From contig NZ_PJNH01000004.1 of assembly GCF_002844535.1 (NCBI RefSeq), positions 132,074 to 196,073 on the forward strand: a DNA stretch of 64,000 nucleotides. Direction: 5' to 3'. The notes beneath the pieces were generated by a model. The model ran no database searches. It saw only the letters and a program-made list of their open reading frames with translations, and was not told the DNA's origin. The stretch is from Halalkalibacillus sediminis. Its GTDB lineage: Bacteria; Bacillota; Bacilli; Bacillales; Alkalibacillaceae. How positions within the stretch are numbered: the first letter of the stretch is position 1; every line of letters begins with the position of its first letter. Shown in pieces: positions 1 to 8,300 of this stretch. Position numbers and translations under genes: made by a program.

Positions 1-1
1 T

Positions 2-586
2 GGAGTAGTCGAGGGAGAAGAGGCGAAAGAGTTTCTGCGTATCTCGTTGAATGAAACTGAAAAGATGAAAAGGATGGTAGAAGACCTTCTTGCTTTCAAT
101 TCGTTTGCGGCGAATGCGATACCAGTTGAACATAGGTACCATGAAGTGAACGACCTCATAAAAGAATGCGTACGCGAATGGGAAATTTCAAATGATGAAC
201 CTGGTTTAGACATACAAATGTTCTTGTTGGGTCAACCTACTGATGTAAGGGTTGATGACATGAGAGTCCAACAGATTCTGACCAATTTACTGACCAACGC
301 CAAACAAGCGATAAAAGGTGAAGGTAAGATTTCTTTAAACTTAACTGAAGAAAAAGAGACCATAGAAGTACAGGTGACAGATAATGGACAGGGCATACCA
401 GAAGAGGAGCAACCCTTTATCTTTGAACGTTTTTATCGCGGTGAAAACAAGAAGTACCAAATAGGTGGACTCGGTCTTGGTTTACCGTTCAGTAAAATGA
501 TTTCGAATGTTTTAGGCGGCGACCTTAAGCTGAAGGGTAGTTCTTCAGAGGGTACGACCTTCCAACTAACCTTACCGAAAGATTAA
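2..586 (+). CDS. Sensor histidine kinase, C-terminal part (cut by window edge)
   Basis: The frame is open from base 2, so this is the 3' end of a longer gene. The first ~30 residues (EFLRISLNETEKMKRM) look like the second helix of the dimerisation domain. The ATPase domain follows, with the N box (QQILTNLLTNAKQAI), the G1 box (DNGQGIPEE), an F box (FERFYRG) and the G2 box (GGLGLGLPFSKMI). It therefore binds ATP and would phosphorylate a partner regulator, but the phosphoacceptor His and sensor domain lie outside the window. A TTG at 47 could be mistaken for its start. No response regulator follows it. Confidence 0.9.
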   Translation, partial: GVVEGEEAKEFLRISLNETEKMKRMVEDLLAFNSFAANAIPVEHRYHEVNDLIKECVREWEISNDEPGLDIQMFLLGQPTDVRVDDMRVQQILTNLLTNAKQAIKGEGKISLNLTEEKETIEVQVTDNGQGIPEEEQPFIFERFYRGENKKYQIGGLGLGLPFSKMISNVLGGDLKLKGSSSEGTTFQLTLPKD

Positions 587-682
587 GTTGTGATCATTTT
601 TCATTGAATAAAATCGAGTGCTTGAGGGTAATGAACATAGTAGATAAGAATTAAATATCCATTATGATTAAGGGTGAAGTTG

Positions 683-1150
683 ATGAAGCGAATGAACAGA
701 GGAATTTTGACAGCTATTTCTGCGATAGGAATTGCTCAAGCACTTAAGATAGTTACTCATAAAAGGGTGTCCGGTGAATGGGACGTGAAGCAAATAGCCA
801 CAACAGGTGGTATGCCAAGCTCTCACTCAGCAGGGGTTTCCGCACTGACTGCCTATATGGCGGCCAATAAAGGAACACGCCACACTGAAACAGCACTTGC
901 AACGGTATTTGGTGTCATTGTTATGTATGATGCTCAGGGAATCCGCCGTCATACAGGTGAAATTGCTAAACTGGTCAACGAATTGGAAGATGAATTCGCG
1001 AATCTTTCAGGAGAATTCCCGAGTTTTGAATTCGTTGAAAAAGAAAAGGAACTGAAAGAACTTCTTGGGCACCAACCTGCAGAGGTTCTAAGTGGCGCAG
1101 TTTTAGGGATTGGCTTAGGATTGTTATCTGCTAAATTAGAGAATAAGTAA
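683..1150 (+). CDS. Divergent PAP2 family protein (YuiD-like)
   Basis: A 155-aa membrane protein of the divergent PAP2/acid phosphatase-like family (DUF212, YuiD type). Characteristic are the GGMPSSHSAG motif near residue 45, a hydrophobic stretch with MYDAQGIRRHTG, and the C-terminal GHQPAEVLSGAVLGIGLG. Residues of the PAP2 active-site motif (SSH, R-x5-H-like) are present, but the substrate is unknown. I chose ATG 683 over the upstream GTG 674 because AAGGGTGA lies about six bases before it. It is monocistronic, with a terminator directly behind it. Confidence 0.88.
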   Translation: MKRMNRGILTAISAIGIAQALKIVTHKRVSGEWDVKQIATTGGMPSSHSAGVSALTAYMAANKGTRHTETALATVFGVIVMYDAQGIRRHTGEIAKLVNELEDEFANLSGEFPSFEFVEKEKELKELLGHQPAEVLSGAVLGIGLGLLSAKLENK

Positions 1151-1156
1151 ACAGTA

Positions 1157-1200
1157 GCGCCTAAAGGTTGTACGCTATAACTTTCAGGCGTTTATTTTTA
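1157..1200 (+). terminator. Rho-independent terminator after the PAP2-like gene
   Basis: CGCCTAAAG (1158-1166) pairs with CTTTCAGGCG (1181-1190), with a small bulge, and TTTATTTTTA follows. It separates the PAP2-like gene from selO. Confidence 0.8.
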
Positions 1201-1304
1201 GAACAATAGATAAAAACAAAGATAGACCCGCTTACTTGATAAAAATGGTAGTGAGAAATTAAAATGATAACAAACTACAACATAAGTGAGGAGCATCTCA
1301 GATT

Positions 1305-2771
1305 ATGGATAATGAAACTAAAAATGTCGGTTGGAATTTCGACAACAGTTATACCGAACTCCCGAAAAAATTTTATGCGAGTGTGAACCCTACCCCAGTT
1401 ACATCACCAAAGTTGATCATATTCAATTCTTCTTTGGCAAAATCTCTCGGGTTGAATGATAAAACTTTACAAGGTCTCGAAGGAATCGAAACATTTGCTG
1501 GGAATCGAATCCCCGAAGGTGCATCACCGCTTGCACAACCTTATGCTGGGCACCAGTTTGGCCATTTTACTATGTTAGGTGATGGTCGTGCTCATCTGCT
1601 CGGTGAACAGATCACTCCAGATGGTGAAAGATATGATATCCAATTGAAAGGTTCAGGTGAGACCCCTTTTTCTAGAAGTGGGGATGGCCGGGCAGTACTA
1701 GGGCCAATGCTCCGTGAATACATCATCAGTGAAGCGATGCATGCACTAGGTATCCCTTCTTCACGTAGCTTAGCTGTAGTTTCTACGGGTGAAAAGGTCA
1801 TCCGAGAAACGAAAAAGCCAGGAGCGATCCTGACTCGCGTAGCCAAAAGCCATATTCGTGTAGGAACTTTCCAATATGCAGCACAGTGGCGTAGTGAAGA
1901 AGAACTTCGTGAACTAGCTGATTACACGATTAATAGACACTATCCAGAGGTAGCGAATGATGAAAATCCGTATCTTTCACTCTTTAAAAAGGTGCTCGAC
2001 CGTCAAGCTAAACTTCTGGCTCAGTGGCAATTGGTCGGCTTCATTCATGGTGTCATGAATACGGATAACATGACCATCAGTGGAGAGTCGATCGACTATG
2101 GCCCATGTGCATTCATGAATACGTATGACCGTGAAACTGTTTTCAGCTCAATTGATGTTCAAGGACGTTATGCCTTTGGTAATCAGCCACGCATTGGTGA
2201 ATGGAACCTAGCAAGATTTGCTGAATCCTTGTTGTCATTGTTCGATGAAGATCAAGATAAAGCTGTCGAGATCGCTCAGGATGCCTTAGGCGAATATCCT
2301 AGTCTTTTCGGAGAATATTGGATGGATGGAATGAGGAAGAAGCTCGGTATTTTTGATGAGAAAAAGCAGGATAAAGAACTAATTGAAACGTTGCTTGATT
2401 TGATGGAAGAATACAAAGCTGATTATACGAATACATTCTTAGCTTTAACATTTGATCGCTTAGAAGACTCACCCCTTCATGGAAAAAAGGAATTCAGTGA
2501 CTGGTATAAAAAATGGCAAGAAAGATTGGAAGGACAGAAGCAGTCGAAAGACGAATCGAAGCAATTGATGAAAAGCAATAATCCTGCGGTCATTCCAAGA
2601 AATCACAGAGTGGAAGAAGCTTTGTCTGCTGCAGAACGCGGGGACCTTGATGTAATGAACCAACTTCTAGACGTCTTGCGGGATCCATATGCACACACAT
2701 CTACCCAAGCAGAATACTCAAAACCACCAGAGCCATCTAGTGAACCTTATCGAACGTTTTGTGGAACTTAA
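1305..2771 (+). CDS. selO: Protein adenylyltransferase SelO (YdiU family)
   Basis: A 488-aa pseudokinase-fold enzyme of the SelO/YdiU family, known to transfer AMP from ATP to Ser/Thr/Tyr hydroxyls of proteins. Family hallmarks seen are AGHQFGHF (about 81-88), [14 protein letters not shown] (111-124), [27 protein letters not shown] (about 178-190), HGVMNTDNM and DYGPCAFM. The protein ends in FCGT. In vertebrate orthologues a selenocysteine sits near the C terminus, and here the equivalent residue appears to be Cys. GTGAGGAG lies about ten bases before the ATG. It stands alone between terminators and is probably transcribed by itself. Confidence 0.96.
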   Translation: MDNETKNVGWNFDNSYTELPKKFYASVNPTPVTSPKLIIFNSSLAKSLGLNDKTLQGLEGIETFAGNRIPEGASPLAQPYAGHQFGHFTMLGDGRAHLLGEQITPDGERYDIQLKGSGETPFSRSGDGRAVLGPMLREYIISEAMHALGIPSSRSLAVVSTGEKVIRETKKPGAILTRVAKSHIRVGTFQYAAQWRSEEELRELADYTINRHYPEVANDENPYLSLFKKVLDRQAKLLAQWQLVGFIHGVMNTDNMTISGESIDYGPCAFMNTYDRETVFSSIDVQGRYAFGNQPRIGEWNLARFAESLLSLFDEDQDKAVEIAQDALGEYPSLFGEYWMDGMRKKLGIFDEKKQDKELIETLLDLMEEYKADYTNTFLALTFDRLEDSPLHGKKEFSDWYKKWQERLEGQKQSKDESKQLMKSNNPAVIPRNHRVEEALSAAERGDLDVMNQLLDVLRDPYAHTSTQAEYSKPPEPSSEPYRTFCGT

Positions 2772-2785
2772 TACGATAACACTTA

Positions 2786-2829
2786 GATAAACATCGAGCT
2801 ACATTTTCTAACACTCAGGATGTTTTTTA
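2786..2829 (+). terminator. Weak candidate terminator after selO
   Basis: AACATC (2790-2795) can pair with GATGTT (2819-2824), and a run of six T follows. The stem is short and the loop long, so this is only a possibility. Confidence 0.35.
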
Positions 2830-2851
2830 TGAACTTCGGGAGAGAAGACGG

Positions 2852-3622
2852 ATGAAGTTAAACAAACAAATAGCAAAAACATCTTATGGGGAGATCGAAT
2901 ACAGTTTGATGGGGCAAGGAGAGCCAAAGGTTATTTTAGTAAATGGAGCAGGTGGGCCTTTAGAAGGTTGGATACGGATTATGCCTGAACTTGCGAAGAC
3001 GAAGACAGTGTTTGCCTACAACCGTCTTGGGGTTGGAAAGAGCTCAAACCCAACTTCAAAACAAGATGGCATCACCATTGTAGAAACATTGAGAGAAGCC
3101 TTGAAAAGAGCTGGGCTTCAACCTCCATACCTGCTTGTCGGCCATTCTTTGGGAGGATTGTATGTCCAGCTCTATGCTAAAATATACCCTTCTGAAGTCG
3201 AAGCTGTTGTATTCGCGGAGGCAAGCCACCCGAAAGATGTTAAACAGAATAGTTCTCATGGAAAAGAAATACGAGGCCTCAACAAAATTTTTGATATGGT
3301 GGATTCATGGTTTCCAAGCAAACAATTGCGAGAAACAAAATTCGTATCTGATACAGTAGAAATGATTCATCAAAATGGACCTTTTCCAAATATCCCAGTG
3401 TATGTACTTATTGGTTATAAAAAGAATCTATTTATGCCGAAAGATCTTTTCCAAAAAAGAGTGGAAAATCAAAAAGAACTGTTGAAGTTGTCAGAGATAA
3501 GCTATTTGATAAAAGCTGAGGGAAGTAGCCATTTCCCTCAGGTAAGGCAACCTGAATTGCTTGTTAAAACAATTGAGACATGTGCCGACCAAATTCGTCA
3601 GGGTGAAAGTCATTCATCCTGA
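2852..3622 (+). CDS. Alpha/beta hydrolase
   Basis: A 256-aa alpha/beta-hydrolase-fold protein. Seen are the oxyanion region VNGAGGPLEGW (about 30-40), the nucleophile elbow GHSLGG (about 97-102, Ser nucleophile), an acid candidate in the VYVLIGYKK strand region, and a likely catalytic His in GSSHFPQ near residue 228. No signal peptide is visible, so it is cytoplasmic. The substrate cannot be told. GGGAGAG lies eight bases before the ATG. It converges with the membrane-protein gene at 3628, with only five bases between the stop codons. Confidence 0.88.
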   Translation: MKLNKQIAKTSYGEIEYSLMGQGEPKVILVNGAGGPLEGWIRIMPELAKTKTVFAYNRLGVGKSSNPTSKQDGITIVETLREALKRAGLQPPYLLVGHSLGGLYVQLYAKIYPSEVEAVVFAEASHPKDVKQNSSHGKEIRGLNKIFDMVDSWFPSKQLRETKFVSDTVEMIHQNGPFPNIPVYVLIGYKKNLFMPKDLFQKRVENQKELLKLSEISYLIKAEGSSHFPQVRQPELLVKTIETCADQIRQGESHSS

Positions 3623-3627
3623 TATTT

Positions 3628-4134
3628 TTATACATATTGATTTTTGTTTCGGTTATTTATGTATTTATTGAAAAGAAGGATTATTAGAGAAACGAATATT
3701 GATAAGGTCAAAAACATAAAGAAAGTATTGATATTGTATAAAAGACCATTCACATGCGTGGATACCCAAGTGTCCGTTGCTTGATTGATGTATGCCCAGT
3801 CAATTACTTCATAATGTTCTTTGTGCGCATCTACTAATATTTTTCTGTAATTTTGAAATAGAACCTGTTGATAAACCAATCCTAGACTCCAATGGATGAT
3901 GATCACGACCATGCCTATCACTAACCAACTTATTTTGAGGTTAGATTGTGCCAGAACTTTTGACCAAAGTGCAACAAGAATGCAGAATAAGATAAAAATT
4001 AAAGGGATAAGTAGTAACACTGGATTACCGTTACTAGAATACATTTCTGGAGATGGTGCTGCTTGGTGAATCAGATAAAACAGACCACCTGTTAGAAGGC
4101 ACGTTAACGTTAAAAATATGTATCGTTTCTTCAC
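3628..4134 (-). CDS. Four-helix membrane protein, unknown function
   Basis: 168 aa. Hydrophobic segments lie at about 6-23, 38-57, 68-90 and 133-156, with a hydrophilic external-type loop (KILVDAHKEHYEVIDWAYINQATDTW) between the third and fourth. I do not recognise the family. The start at 4134 is preceded by a plausible GGGTGA-type ribosome site. The gene points towards the hydrolase gene and ends five bases from it without a clear hairpin between them. Confidence 0.75.
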   Translation of the reverse strand: MKKRYIFLTLTCLLTGGLFYLIHQAAPSPEMYSSNGNPVLLLIPLIFILFCILVALWSKVLAQSNLKISWLVIGMVVIIIHWSLGLVYQQVLFQNYRKILVDAHKEHYEVIDWAYINQATDTWVSTHVNGLLYNINTFFMFLTLSIFVSLIILLFNKYINNRNKNQYV

Positions 4135-4202
4135 CCAATCACCCTTTTGTTGTATGAAACGTAATTACATACATTCGATTGTATCACAAGAAATTTATAC
4201 AT

Positions 4203-4236
4203 TAAAAAAGCTGACGAAATGATCGTCAGCTTTTTC
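4203..4236 (-). terminator. Perfect 13-bp hairpin terminator of a vanished minus-strand gene
   Basis: AAAAAGCTGACGA (4205-4217) and TCGTCAGCTTTTT (4223-4235) are exact inverted repeats with a five-base loop. Read on the minus strand, the hairpin directly overlaps the stop codon of the remnant at 4226-4318 and ends in a T run. It lies upstream of both annotated neighbours, so it serves neither of them. Confidence 0.75.
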
Positions 4237-4318
4237 CTTTTTGAGTAACTAAATCGTCGATTAGTTGGTTGAAGGTCTGTGTAACTCGCTCCAGGCTTGT
4301 ATCGTCGCTAATAGGTTT
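4226..4318 (-). pseudogene. Probable C-terminal remnant of a lost gene
   Basis: On the minus strand 30 codons stay open up to a TGA inside the terminator hairpin, encoding a helical, soluble-looking tail (SDDTSLERVTQTFNQLIDD, then LVTQKGKS). There is no start codon or ribosome site, and a stop precedes it. The combination of protein-like tail, stop and terminator suggests a gene whose front was removed, perhaps when the cassette at 4361-4949 arrived. The parent family is not recognised. Confidence 0.4.
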
Positions 4319-4360
4319 TTATTTCTGCAGTTATCAATTGAGTCTACTCTGGCACGCTTA

Positions 4361-4432
4361 AAAATGTAAAAAGTATTTGACATATTCAAAGCCGGTGTTA
4401 CAATAATAAGTGTCAAATACTTTTTACATTTT
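4361..4432 (+). promoter_or_regulatory. SigA-type promoter framed by a perfect 22-bp inverted repeat (likely operators)
   Basis: Arm 1 (4361-4382) and arm 2 (4411-4432) are exact reverse complements over 22 bp. Arm 1 ends in the -35 box TTGACA (4377-4382). TACAAT (4399-4404) is the -10 box after a 16-base spacer, so arm 2 covers about +5 to +26. Each arm contains TGTAAA-N6-TTGACA, itself an imperfect dyad. The layout suits two binding sites for the XRE protein encoded downstream, one blocking -35 and one the early transcribed region. Confidence 0.75.
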
Positions 4433-4451
4433 CGATAGGGAGGAATAAAAA

Positions 4452-4745
4452 ATGGATTGGGTTAAACTTGTGTATTCAGTTATATTATTAATCTGTGGAA
4501 TTTCTATTTTGGTTTCTATATTTTCTCAAAAGGGAGATGAAAGAAGAAAATTTATTAACCAGAAAGCTCAATCATATGTATTTATCGTAGTTTTTGGTAT
4601 GTTAATTTTATTTGTTGCACAATCAATTTATCTAACATATATGGGGGAATCTTCTTATATAATTTCACCAATAATGTTTCTGACGATTATTTCAATAATA
4701 TATCTAGGAACGTTATTAATTTACAGGAATAAATATGGTGATTAA
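4452..4745 (+). CDS. Small three-helix membrane protein paired with XRE regulator
   Basis: 97 aa with three hydrophobic segments, at about 5-25, 43-62 and 70-90. It resembles the small membrane partners often encoded just before YozG-type XRE repressors (DUF2178-like arrangement), but I cannot name the family with certainty. AGGGAGGA lies seven bases before the ATG. The stop is followed directly by the start of the XRE gene, so the two are translationally coupled. The unit is visibly AT-rich and has its own dyad-flanked promoter. Confidence 0.8.
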   Translation: MDWVKLVYSVILLICGISILVSIFSQKGDERRKFINQKAQSYVFIVVFGMLILFVAQSIYLTYMGESSYIISPIMFLTIISIIYLGTLLIYRNKYGD

Positions 4746-4949
4746 ATGAAAAATCAAATAAAGAAATTGAGAAAATCAGCTAAATTATCTCAGGATGAAC
4801 TGGCTAAACAATGTAAGGTATCCAGACAAACAATCAATGCAATTGAAAATGATAAATACGACCCTACTCTTCAATTAGCGTTTGACATAGCTTCTGTATT
4901 GGATACCACAGTAGATGATCTTTTCATCAGTGATTCTATTAGAAAATAG
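4746..4949 (+). CDS. XRE-family transcriptional regulator (YozG-like)
   Basis: A 67-aa protein that is almost entirely a Cro/CI-type helix-turn-helix: KNQIKKLRKSAKLSQDELAK, then CKVSRQTINAIENDKYDP, then LAFDIASVLDTTVDDLF. It is a dimeric DNA-binding repressor by family. Its ATG follows the stop of the membrane-protein gene without a gap. The paired dyads around the promoter at 4361-4432 are the obvious candidate operators, giving an autoregulated two-gene unit. Confidence 0.92.
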   Translation: MKNQIKKLRKSAKLSQDELAKQCKVSRQTINAIENDKYDPTLQLAFDIASVLDTTVDDLFISDSIRK

Positions 4950-4950
4950 T

Positions 4951-5034
4951 AAAAAGACCTCATTTGGTCCTGCACCCCAAATGTTAGAGCAAAAATCTAA
5001 CTCATAGGGTTCACTACCTTTCGAGGTCTTTTTT
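4951..5034 (+). repeat. Hairpin-rich element and terminator after the XRE gene; possible IS3-type end relic
   Basis: An outer stem, AAAAAGACCTC (4951-4961) with GAGGTCTTTTTT (5023-5034), encloses two inner hairpins: ATTTGG...CCAAAT (4962-4982) and GTTAGA...TCTAAC (4983-5001). The outer stem with its T run would work as a terminator in both directions. The string TGCACCCCAAATGTTAGA resembles ends of IS3-family elements as I remember them. No transposase frame is nearby. Confidence 0.5.
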
Positions 5035-5188
5035 ATGCACTCCTCAGTATTTCAATTCGATAAAGGCTTAAATATACTCATTTTCTAATTAAAACGGTTG
5101 CAAGTTGTTTCTCATATATATTCATTTGGCACCACCATAATAGAAGAATAATTCGAGGCCGCGTTTGATGATAAAATTACATACCAGA

Positions 5189-5764
5189 TTATATATTAAA
5201 GTTGAGAAGGTACACTATAGTTATAATAATAAAAGTTATTGTGAATATAACCCCAGTAGCTATAGAACTTACAAATGTTTTCTTTGTGTATCCTTTCAAT
5301 TGGTCCTCGCTAGATCTGTCAACTTTCCTAGCGCGAATGTATAAAGAAATATTAATTAAAATTAAAATTGAAGTCAATAATGGAACAAAAAATCCGTAAT
5401 CGAGATCCATTATTAAATTGGAACTTCCACGATTCAATAAGTAGTAGAGGAACATTATGCATCCAAGAAATAAATGCATAATAGGGCCTAATCTTCTTTC
5501 TTTATACCATTCACCTCCTAATTTCTCTTTTTCGTATTCAGCCACTTTTTCTAAAATCGGAATCAATGATTTAGTTGAGTTCCTTTTGACCATCCCAAAG
5601 CAAAATTGAAGGAGTAATATTATACTAAGGGTTAAAAATAGTTCGGCAATTCTGATTTGGAATGTTTCCAAGAGGGCTATAAAAATAGCCATTAATGTTA
5701 TATAAAGTATATTCAATATCATACCTTGTTTTAGTCTCAACTTATGTACGTATTCTTTATCCAT
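5189..5764 (-). CDS. Multi-pass membrane protein, unknown function
   Basis: 191 aa with about five hydrophobic segments (roughly 17-35, 38-57, 95-110, 122-143, 163-187). A charged cytoplasmic-type stretch sits between helices 2 and 3 (EKVAEYEKEKLGGEWYKERR). The GGEWYKERR segment just before a helix is reminiscent of DUF3278/DUF3169-like Bacillaceae membrane proteins, which often accompany XRE regulators, but this is weak. GGAGGGTGC lies upstream of the start. The gene is very AT-rich. Its 5' end is 132 bases from the divergent lipoprotein gene at 5897. Confidence 0.78.
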   Translation of the reverse strand: MDKEYVHKLRLKQGMILNILYITLMAIFIALLETFQIRIAELFLTLSIILLLQFCFGMVKRNSTKSLIPILEKVAEYEKEKLGGEWYKERRLGPIMHLFLGCIMFLYYLLNRGSSNLIMDLDYGFFVPLLTSILILINISLYIRARKVDRSSEDQLKGYTKKTFVSSIATGVIFTITFIIITIVYLLNFNI

Positions 5765-5896
5765 AAAGCACCCTCCAGCAACTTTCTCCCTATAAATTTA
5801 TTCAGAAAAGAGCATGAGTTGGTAAAATTTGATAAACTTAGTTTAACATATGTGAAAATAAGTAAATGCCTGATCGATAACTTAGGAGGAGAATTT

Positions 5897-6358
5897 ATGA
5901 CAAAGCTATCTTTGGTTTTATCAAGTTTGGCGTTGAGCTTTATCTTATTGAGTGGATGTTCGTCAACTTCAACTGCACAATTCGATGATGAAAATATCAT
6001 TATGGACGTGGTAGACACACAAGTCGACGATTTGGGGATCTCAAAGACAATAAGGGTTATGAATAAGACTGGTTTTGAATTGGATGATCTTACATTAGGT
6101 TTAGGATATGTAGAAGTTAAATCTGAAAACAACTCTAATAATTATATGGAAGATTTAGATTTACAAAATTTTGAAGATATTAGTCTGAATAAAGGAGAGA
6201 ATATAGAGATTTCTTTTTATCATTCTTTTGATGGTCACAAAAAATCTATCAATGTTGATAATCCTCAAATTGAGTTTAAAGGAAATGTAATTGATGGAAG
6301 TGAGAAGAAGCCATTCAATATGGTCGGTTCATTACAACTATTTCTTGTAAACAACTGA
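5897..6358 (+). CDS. Lipoprotein, unknown function
   Basis: 153 aa. The signal peptide ends in lipobox LLSGC (Cys about residue 21), so it should be anchored to the outer face of the membrane. The mature part is acidic and beta-rich (ISKTIRVMNKTGFELDDLTLGL, ENIEISFYHSFDGHKKSINV) and looks like an Ig-like or FxLYD-like extracytoplasmic domain. The open frame extends upstream to 5744, but TAGGAGGAG sits just before ATG 5897 and the signal peptide begins there. Confidence 0.82.
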   Translation: MTKLSLVLSSLALSFILLSGCSSTSTAQFDDENIIMDVVDTQVDDLGISKTIRVMNKTGFELDDLTLGLGYVEVKSENNSNNYMEDLDLQNFEDISLNKGENIEISFYHSFDGHKKSINVDNPQIEFKGNVIDGSEKKPFNMVGSLQLFLVNN

Positions 6359-6428
6359 AGATAGCAAGTGAGGGATGAACACTTTAAAAACTGTGTCGTG
6401 TAGATGCTGATCTTAGGTGGGAGATAAA

Positions 6429-7457
6429 ATGTTGATAAATAATCTAGCTAATCGCTTCCAAAGATTCGCAGTAGATGAGGCCGTAGGCTCCTGTGAATTA
6501 TATAAAGAATTATCCTTTCAAATAGCTGAGGACGAAGAAATTCTCGAGATGTGTACATATGCACAAAAAGGTCAGCCTGCCCCGAACTTGTTATTCGGTG
6601 CCGTTCATTATTTGCAGCTGAAAGGGAATAGTCATGGGTTAAAAGAATTCTATCAGAGCTTGGTGGATAACCCTCAGCCACCCAAGGAGGCTTTTCCATA
6701 TTTCAAGGACTTCTGTCAAAAACATAGAAATGAAATCATCAGCCTATTAGAGACCAAACTAGTCCAAACGAATGAAGTAAGACGTTGCGCTTATTTATAT
6801 CCAGCTTTTTGTTACATCCACGAAAAAGTGAAACGCCCATTAGCTTTGATAGAAATTGGCACAAGCGCAGGGCTTCAGCTCCTTTTTGACCATTACCAAT
6901 ATTCCTATGAAACAGAGGAGGTATTTGGTGATCGTAAGTCCGATGTTTTTGTCACTTCAGAAGTTCGGTCGGAGCAACCTCCTTTTTTGTACGACACGCC
7001 ACCACCAGTATCATACCGTTTCGGACTTGACTTACACATCAATGATCTGAGCGATCCAGAAGACGAGCTTTGGTTAAAAGCATTGATTTGGCCTGATCAT
7101 TCACACCGACGTGATTTATTTGAGAACGCTTCGGAGTATGTAAAAAGCAATCCTTTGAATTTGATTGAGGGAGATGGAGTAGCATTGCTGCCGGGGATAG
7201 TGGAACAAATCCCACAGGAATCAGTTATTTGTGTGTTCCACACTCATGTAGCTAATCAGATTCCTGACGAAGGGAAAGCCCAGCTAGTTCAAACAATTGA
7301 TTATATTGGAGAGAAACGCGATATTTTTCATTTATATAATAATATGTATGACGCTGAACTACATCTTGATTACATAGTTGGTGGAGATAAAACGACTGAA
7401 ACAATAGGCCAGACGAACGGCCACGGAAGATGGTTTGAGTGGAGAGTTACAAACTAA
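6429..7457 (+). CDS. DUF2332 family protein
   Basis: A 342-aa soluble protein recognised as DUF2332 from the N-terminal layout (ANRFQRFA, then S-LY-EL, then GQPAPNLLFGAVHYL) and the central LALIEIGTSAGLQLLFD. That segment resembles an SAM-binding Rossmann motif, so a methyltransferase-like fold is possible. The end of the family (IFHLYNNMYDAELHLDY, GRWFEWRV) is also present. Its molecular role is not known. AGGTGGGAG precedes ATG 6429, which I prefer to the GTG at 6417. Confidence 0.85.
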   Translation: MLINNLANRFQRFAVDEAVGSCELYKELSFQIAEDEEILEMCTYAQKGQPAPNLLFGAVHYLQLKGNSHGLKEFYQSLVDNPQPPKEAFPYFKDFCQKHRNEIISLLETKLVQTNEVRRCAYLYPAFCYIHEKVKRPLALIEIGTSAGLQLLFDHYQYSYETEEVFGDRKSDVFVTSEVRSEQPPFLYDTPPPVSYRFGLDLHINDLSDPEDELWLKALIWPDHSHRRDLFENASEYVKSNPLNLIEGDGVALLPGIVEQIPQESVICVFHTHVANQIPDEGKAQLVQTIDYIGEKRDIFHLYNNMYDAELHLDYIVGGDKTTETIGQTNGHGRWFEWRVTN

Positions 7458-7510
7458 TTATCTTAGCGGGGTGTGAGTCTGCTGAAAAGTGAATTAGAAG
7501 GTGGTACGGG

Positions 7511-7825
7511 ATGAGAAAAAAGTTAATATTGATAATATTTTTATCAATTTTAATTGTCGGATTCGTCGTTTTACATTCAACACCCCATTTAGCCTTAAGA
7601 ACACATGTATTTTTCACAGGTCATCCAATTAAAGCTTTCACAACAGAAATTGTAGATGATGAATCTCGCAATGAAATAGATAAAGAAAAATTTGATCGAT
7701 TGAATGCAAAGGCATACTCATTAACAAAACCTCCAATCGAAAAAGCAACAGATGGTGAATTAAAAAACTATCTCGTTAGGAAACGGGGTTGGCTATATTT
7801 TGCTAGATATTATGGCCATGGATAG
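7511..7825 (+). CDS. Small membrane-anchored or exported protein, unknown function
   Basis: 104 aa. A basic N terminus (MRKK) and one hydrophobic helix (about 5-22) are followed by a hydrophilic domain with HVFFTGHPIKAFTTEI. The C-terminal part is basic and aromatic (VRKRGWLYFARYYGHG). No lipobox is present, so it is probably a signal-anchor protein. I do not recognise the family. GAAGGTGGTACGGG lies before the ATG. Confidence 0.7.
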   Translation: MRKKLILIIFLSILIVGFVVLHSTPHLALRTHVFFTGHPIKAFTTEIVDDESRNEIDKEKFDRLNAKAYSLTKPPIEKATDGELKNYLVRKRGWLYFARYYGHG

Positions 7826-7900
7826 CCCAGACCAAGAGCTTTCGTTCAAAGTTGCTTTGGTCAACAAAATATAAGGTTAGTAAAAGAGAGGTTGAATAAA

Positions 7901-8263
7901 ATGTTAAACAAAGTGTGTGTTATTACTGTAAAAGTTGAAAAAATGGACGAGGCGATTGATTTTTATACAAAGGTGCTGGGCTTTCAAGTTGACCAACGAT
8001 ACGGAGAGAAGATTGTGAGTTTAGAACATGAAGGCCTTCCAATAGTATTGGAAGAGATAAGTACTGGGAAATCGAATGATCAGAGCGTGTTATTTGCCCT
8101 GTATTCAGATGACCTTGATGGAGATATACAGCACTTAGAGTTTCATGAGACAAAGATATTATTTAACCACCCAGAACCTTGTCCACCTGGTCGCTACACA
8201 ATTATTGAAGACCCTTCAGGTAACCAGATTGAAATCGTGGAATTTTCTAATAAGAATAAGTGA
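7901..8263 (+). CDS. VOC family protein (glyoxalase/dioxygenase fold)
   Basis: A 120-aa single-domain vicinal-oxygen-chelate protein. Two beta-alpha-beta-beta-beta modules can be seen: VCVITVKVEKMDEAIDFYTK with VLGFQVDQRYG, and a second ending PGRYTIIEDPSGNQIEIVEF, which is the typical C-terminal metal-side motif (Glu in EIVEF). The substrate is unknown; relatives include glyoxalase I-like enzymes and antibiotic-binding proteins. ATG 7901 is chosen over TTG 7892 because GAGAGG stands nine bases before it. The next gene starts 37 bases downstream. Confidence 0.88.
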   Translation: MLNKVCVITVKVEKMDEAIDFYTKVLGFQVDQRYGEKIVSLEHEGLPIVLEEISTGKSNDQSVLFALYSDDLDGDIQHLEFHETKILFNHPEPCPPGRYTIIEDPSGNQIEIVEFSNKNK

Positions 8264-8300
8264 GAGATTGAATAGATCTAGTATCAAAGGAGATGGATTA

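Noticed and set aside
4383-4416. Second, minus-strand promoter from the other arm of the 22-bp repeat
   Set aside because: TTGACA is present on that strand, but no -10 box lies at 16-18 bases.
5744-5896. 51-codon extension before the lipoprotein gene at 5897
   Set aside because: It overlaps the start of the minus-strand gene and lacks a ribosome site, while AGGAGG and a full signal peptide occur at 5897.
7826-7860. GACCAA...TTGGTC hairpin after the gene at 7511
   Set aside because: The stem is broken by mismatches and no T run follows.
8145-8300. Extension of the phospholipase-like gene over the VOC gene
   Set aside because: It reads the VOC gene in another frame, and AAAGGAG before ATG 8301 marks the true start.
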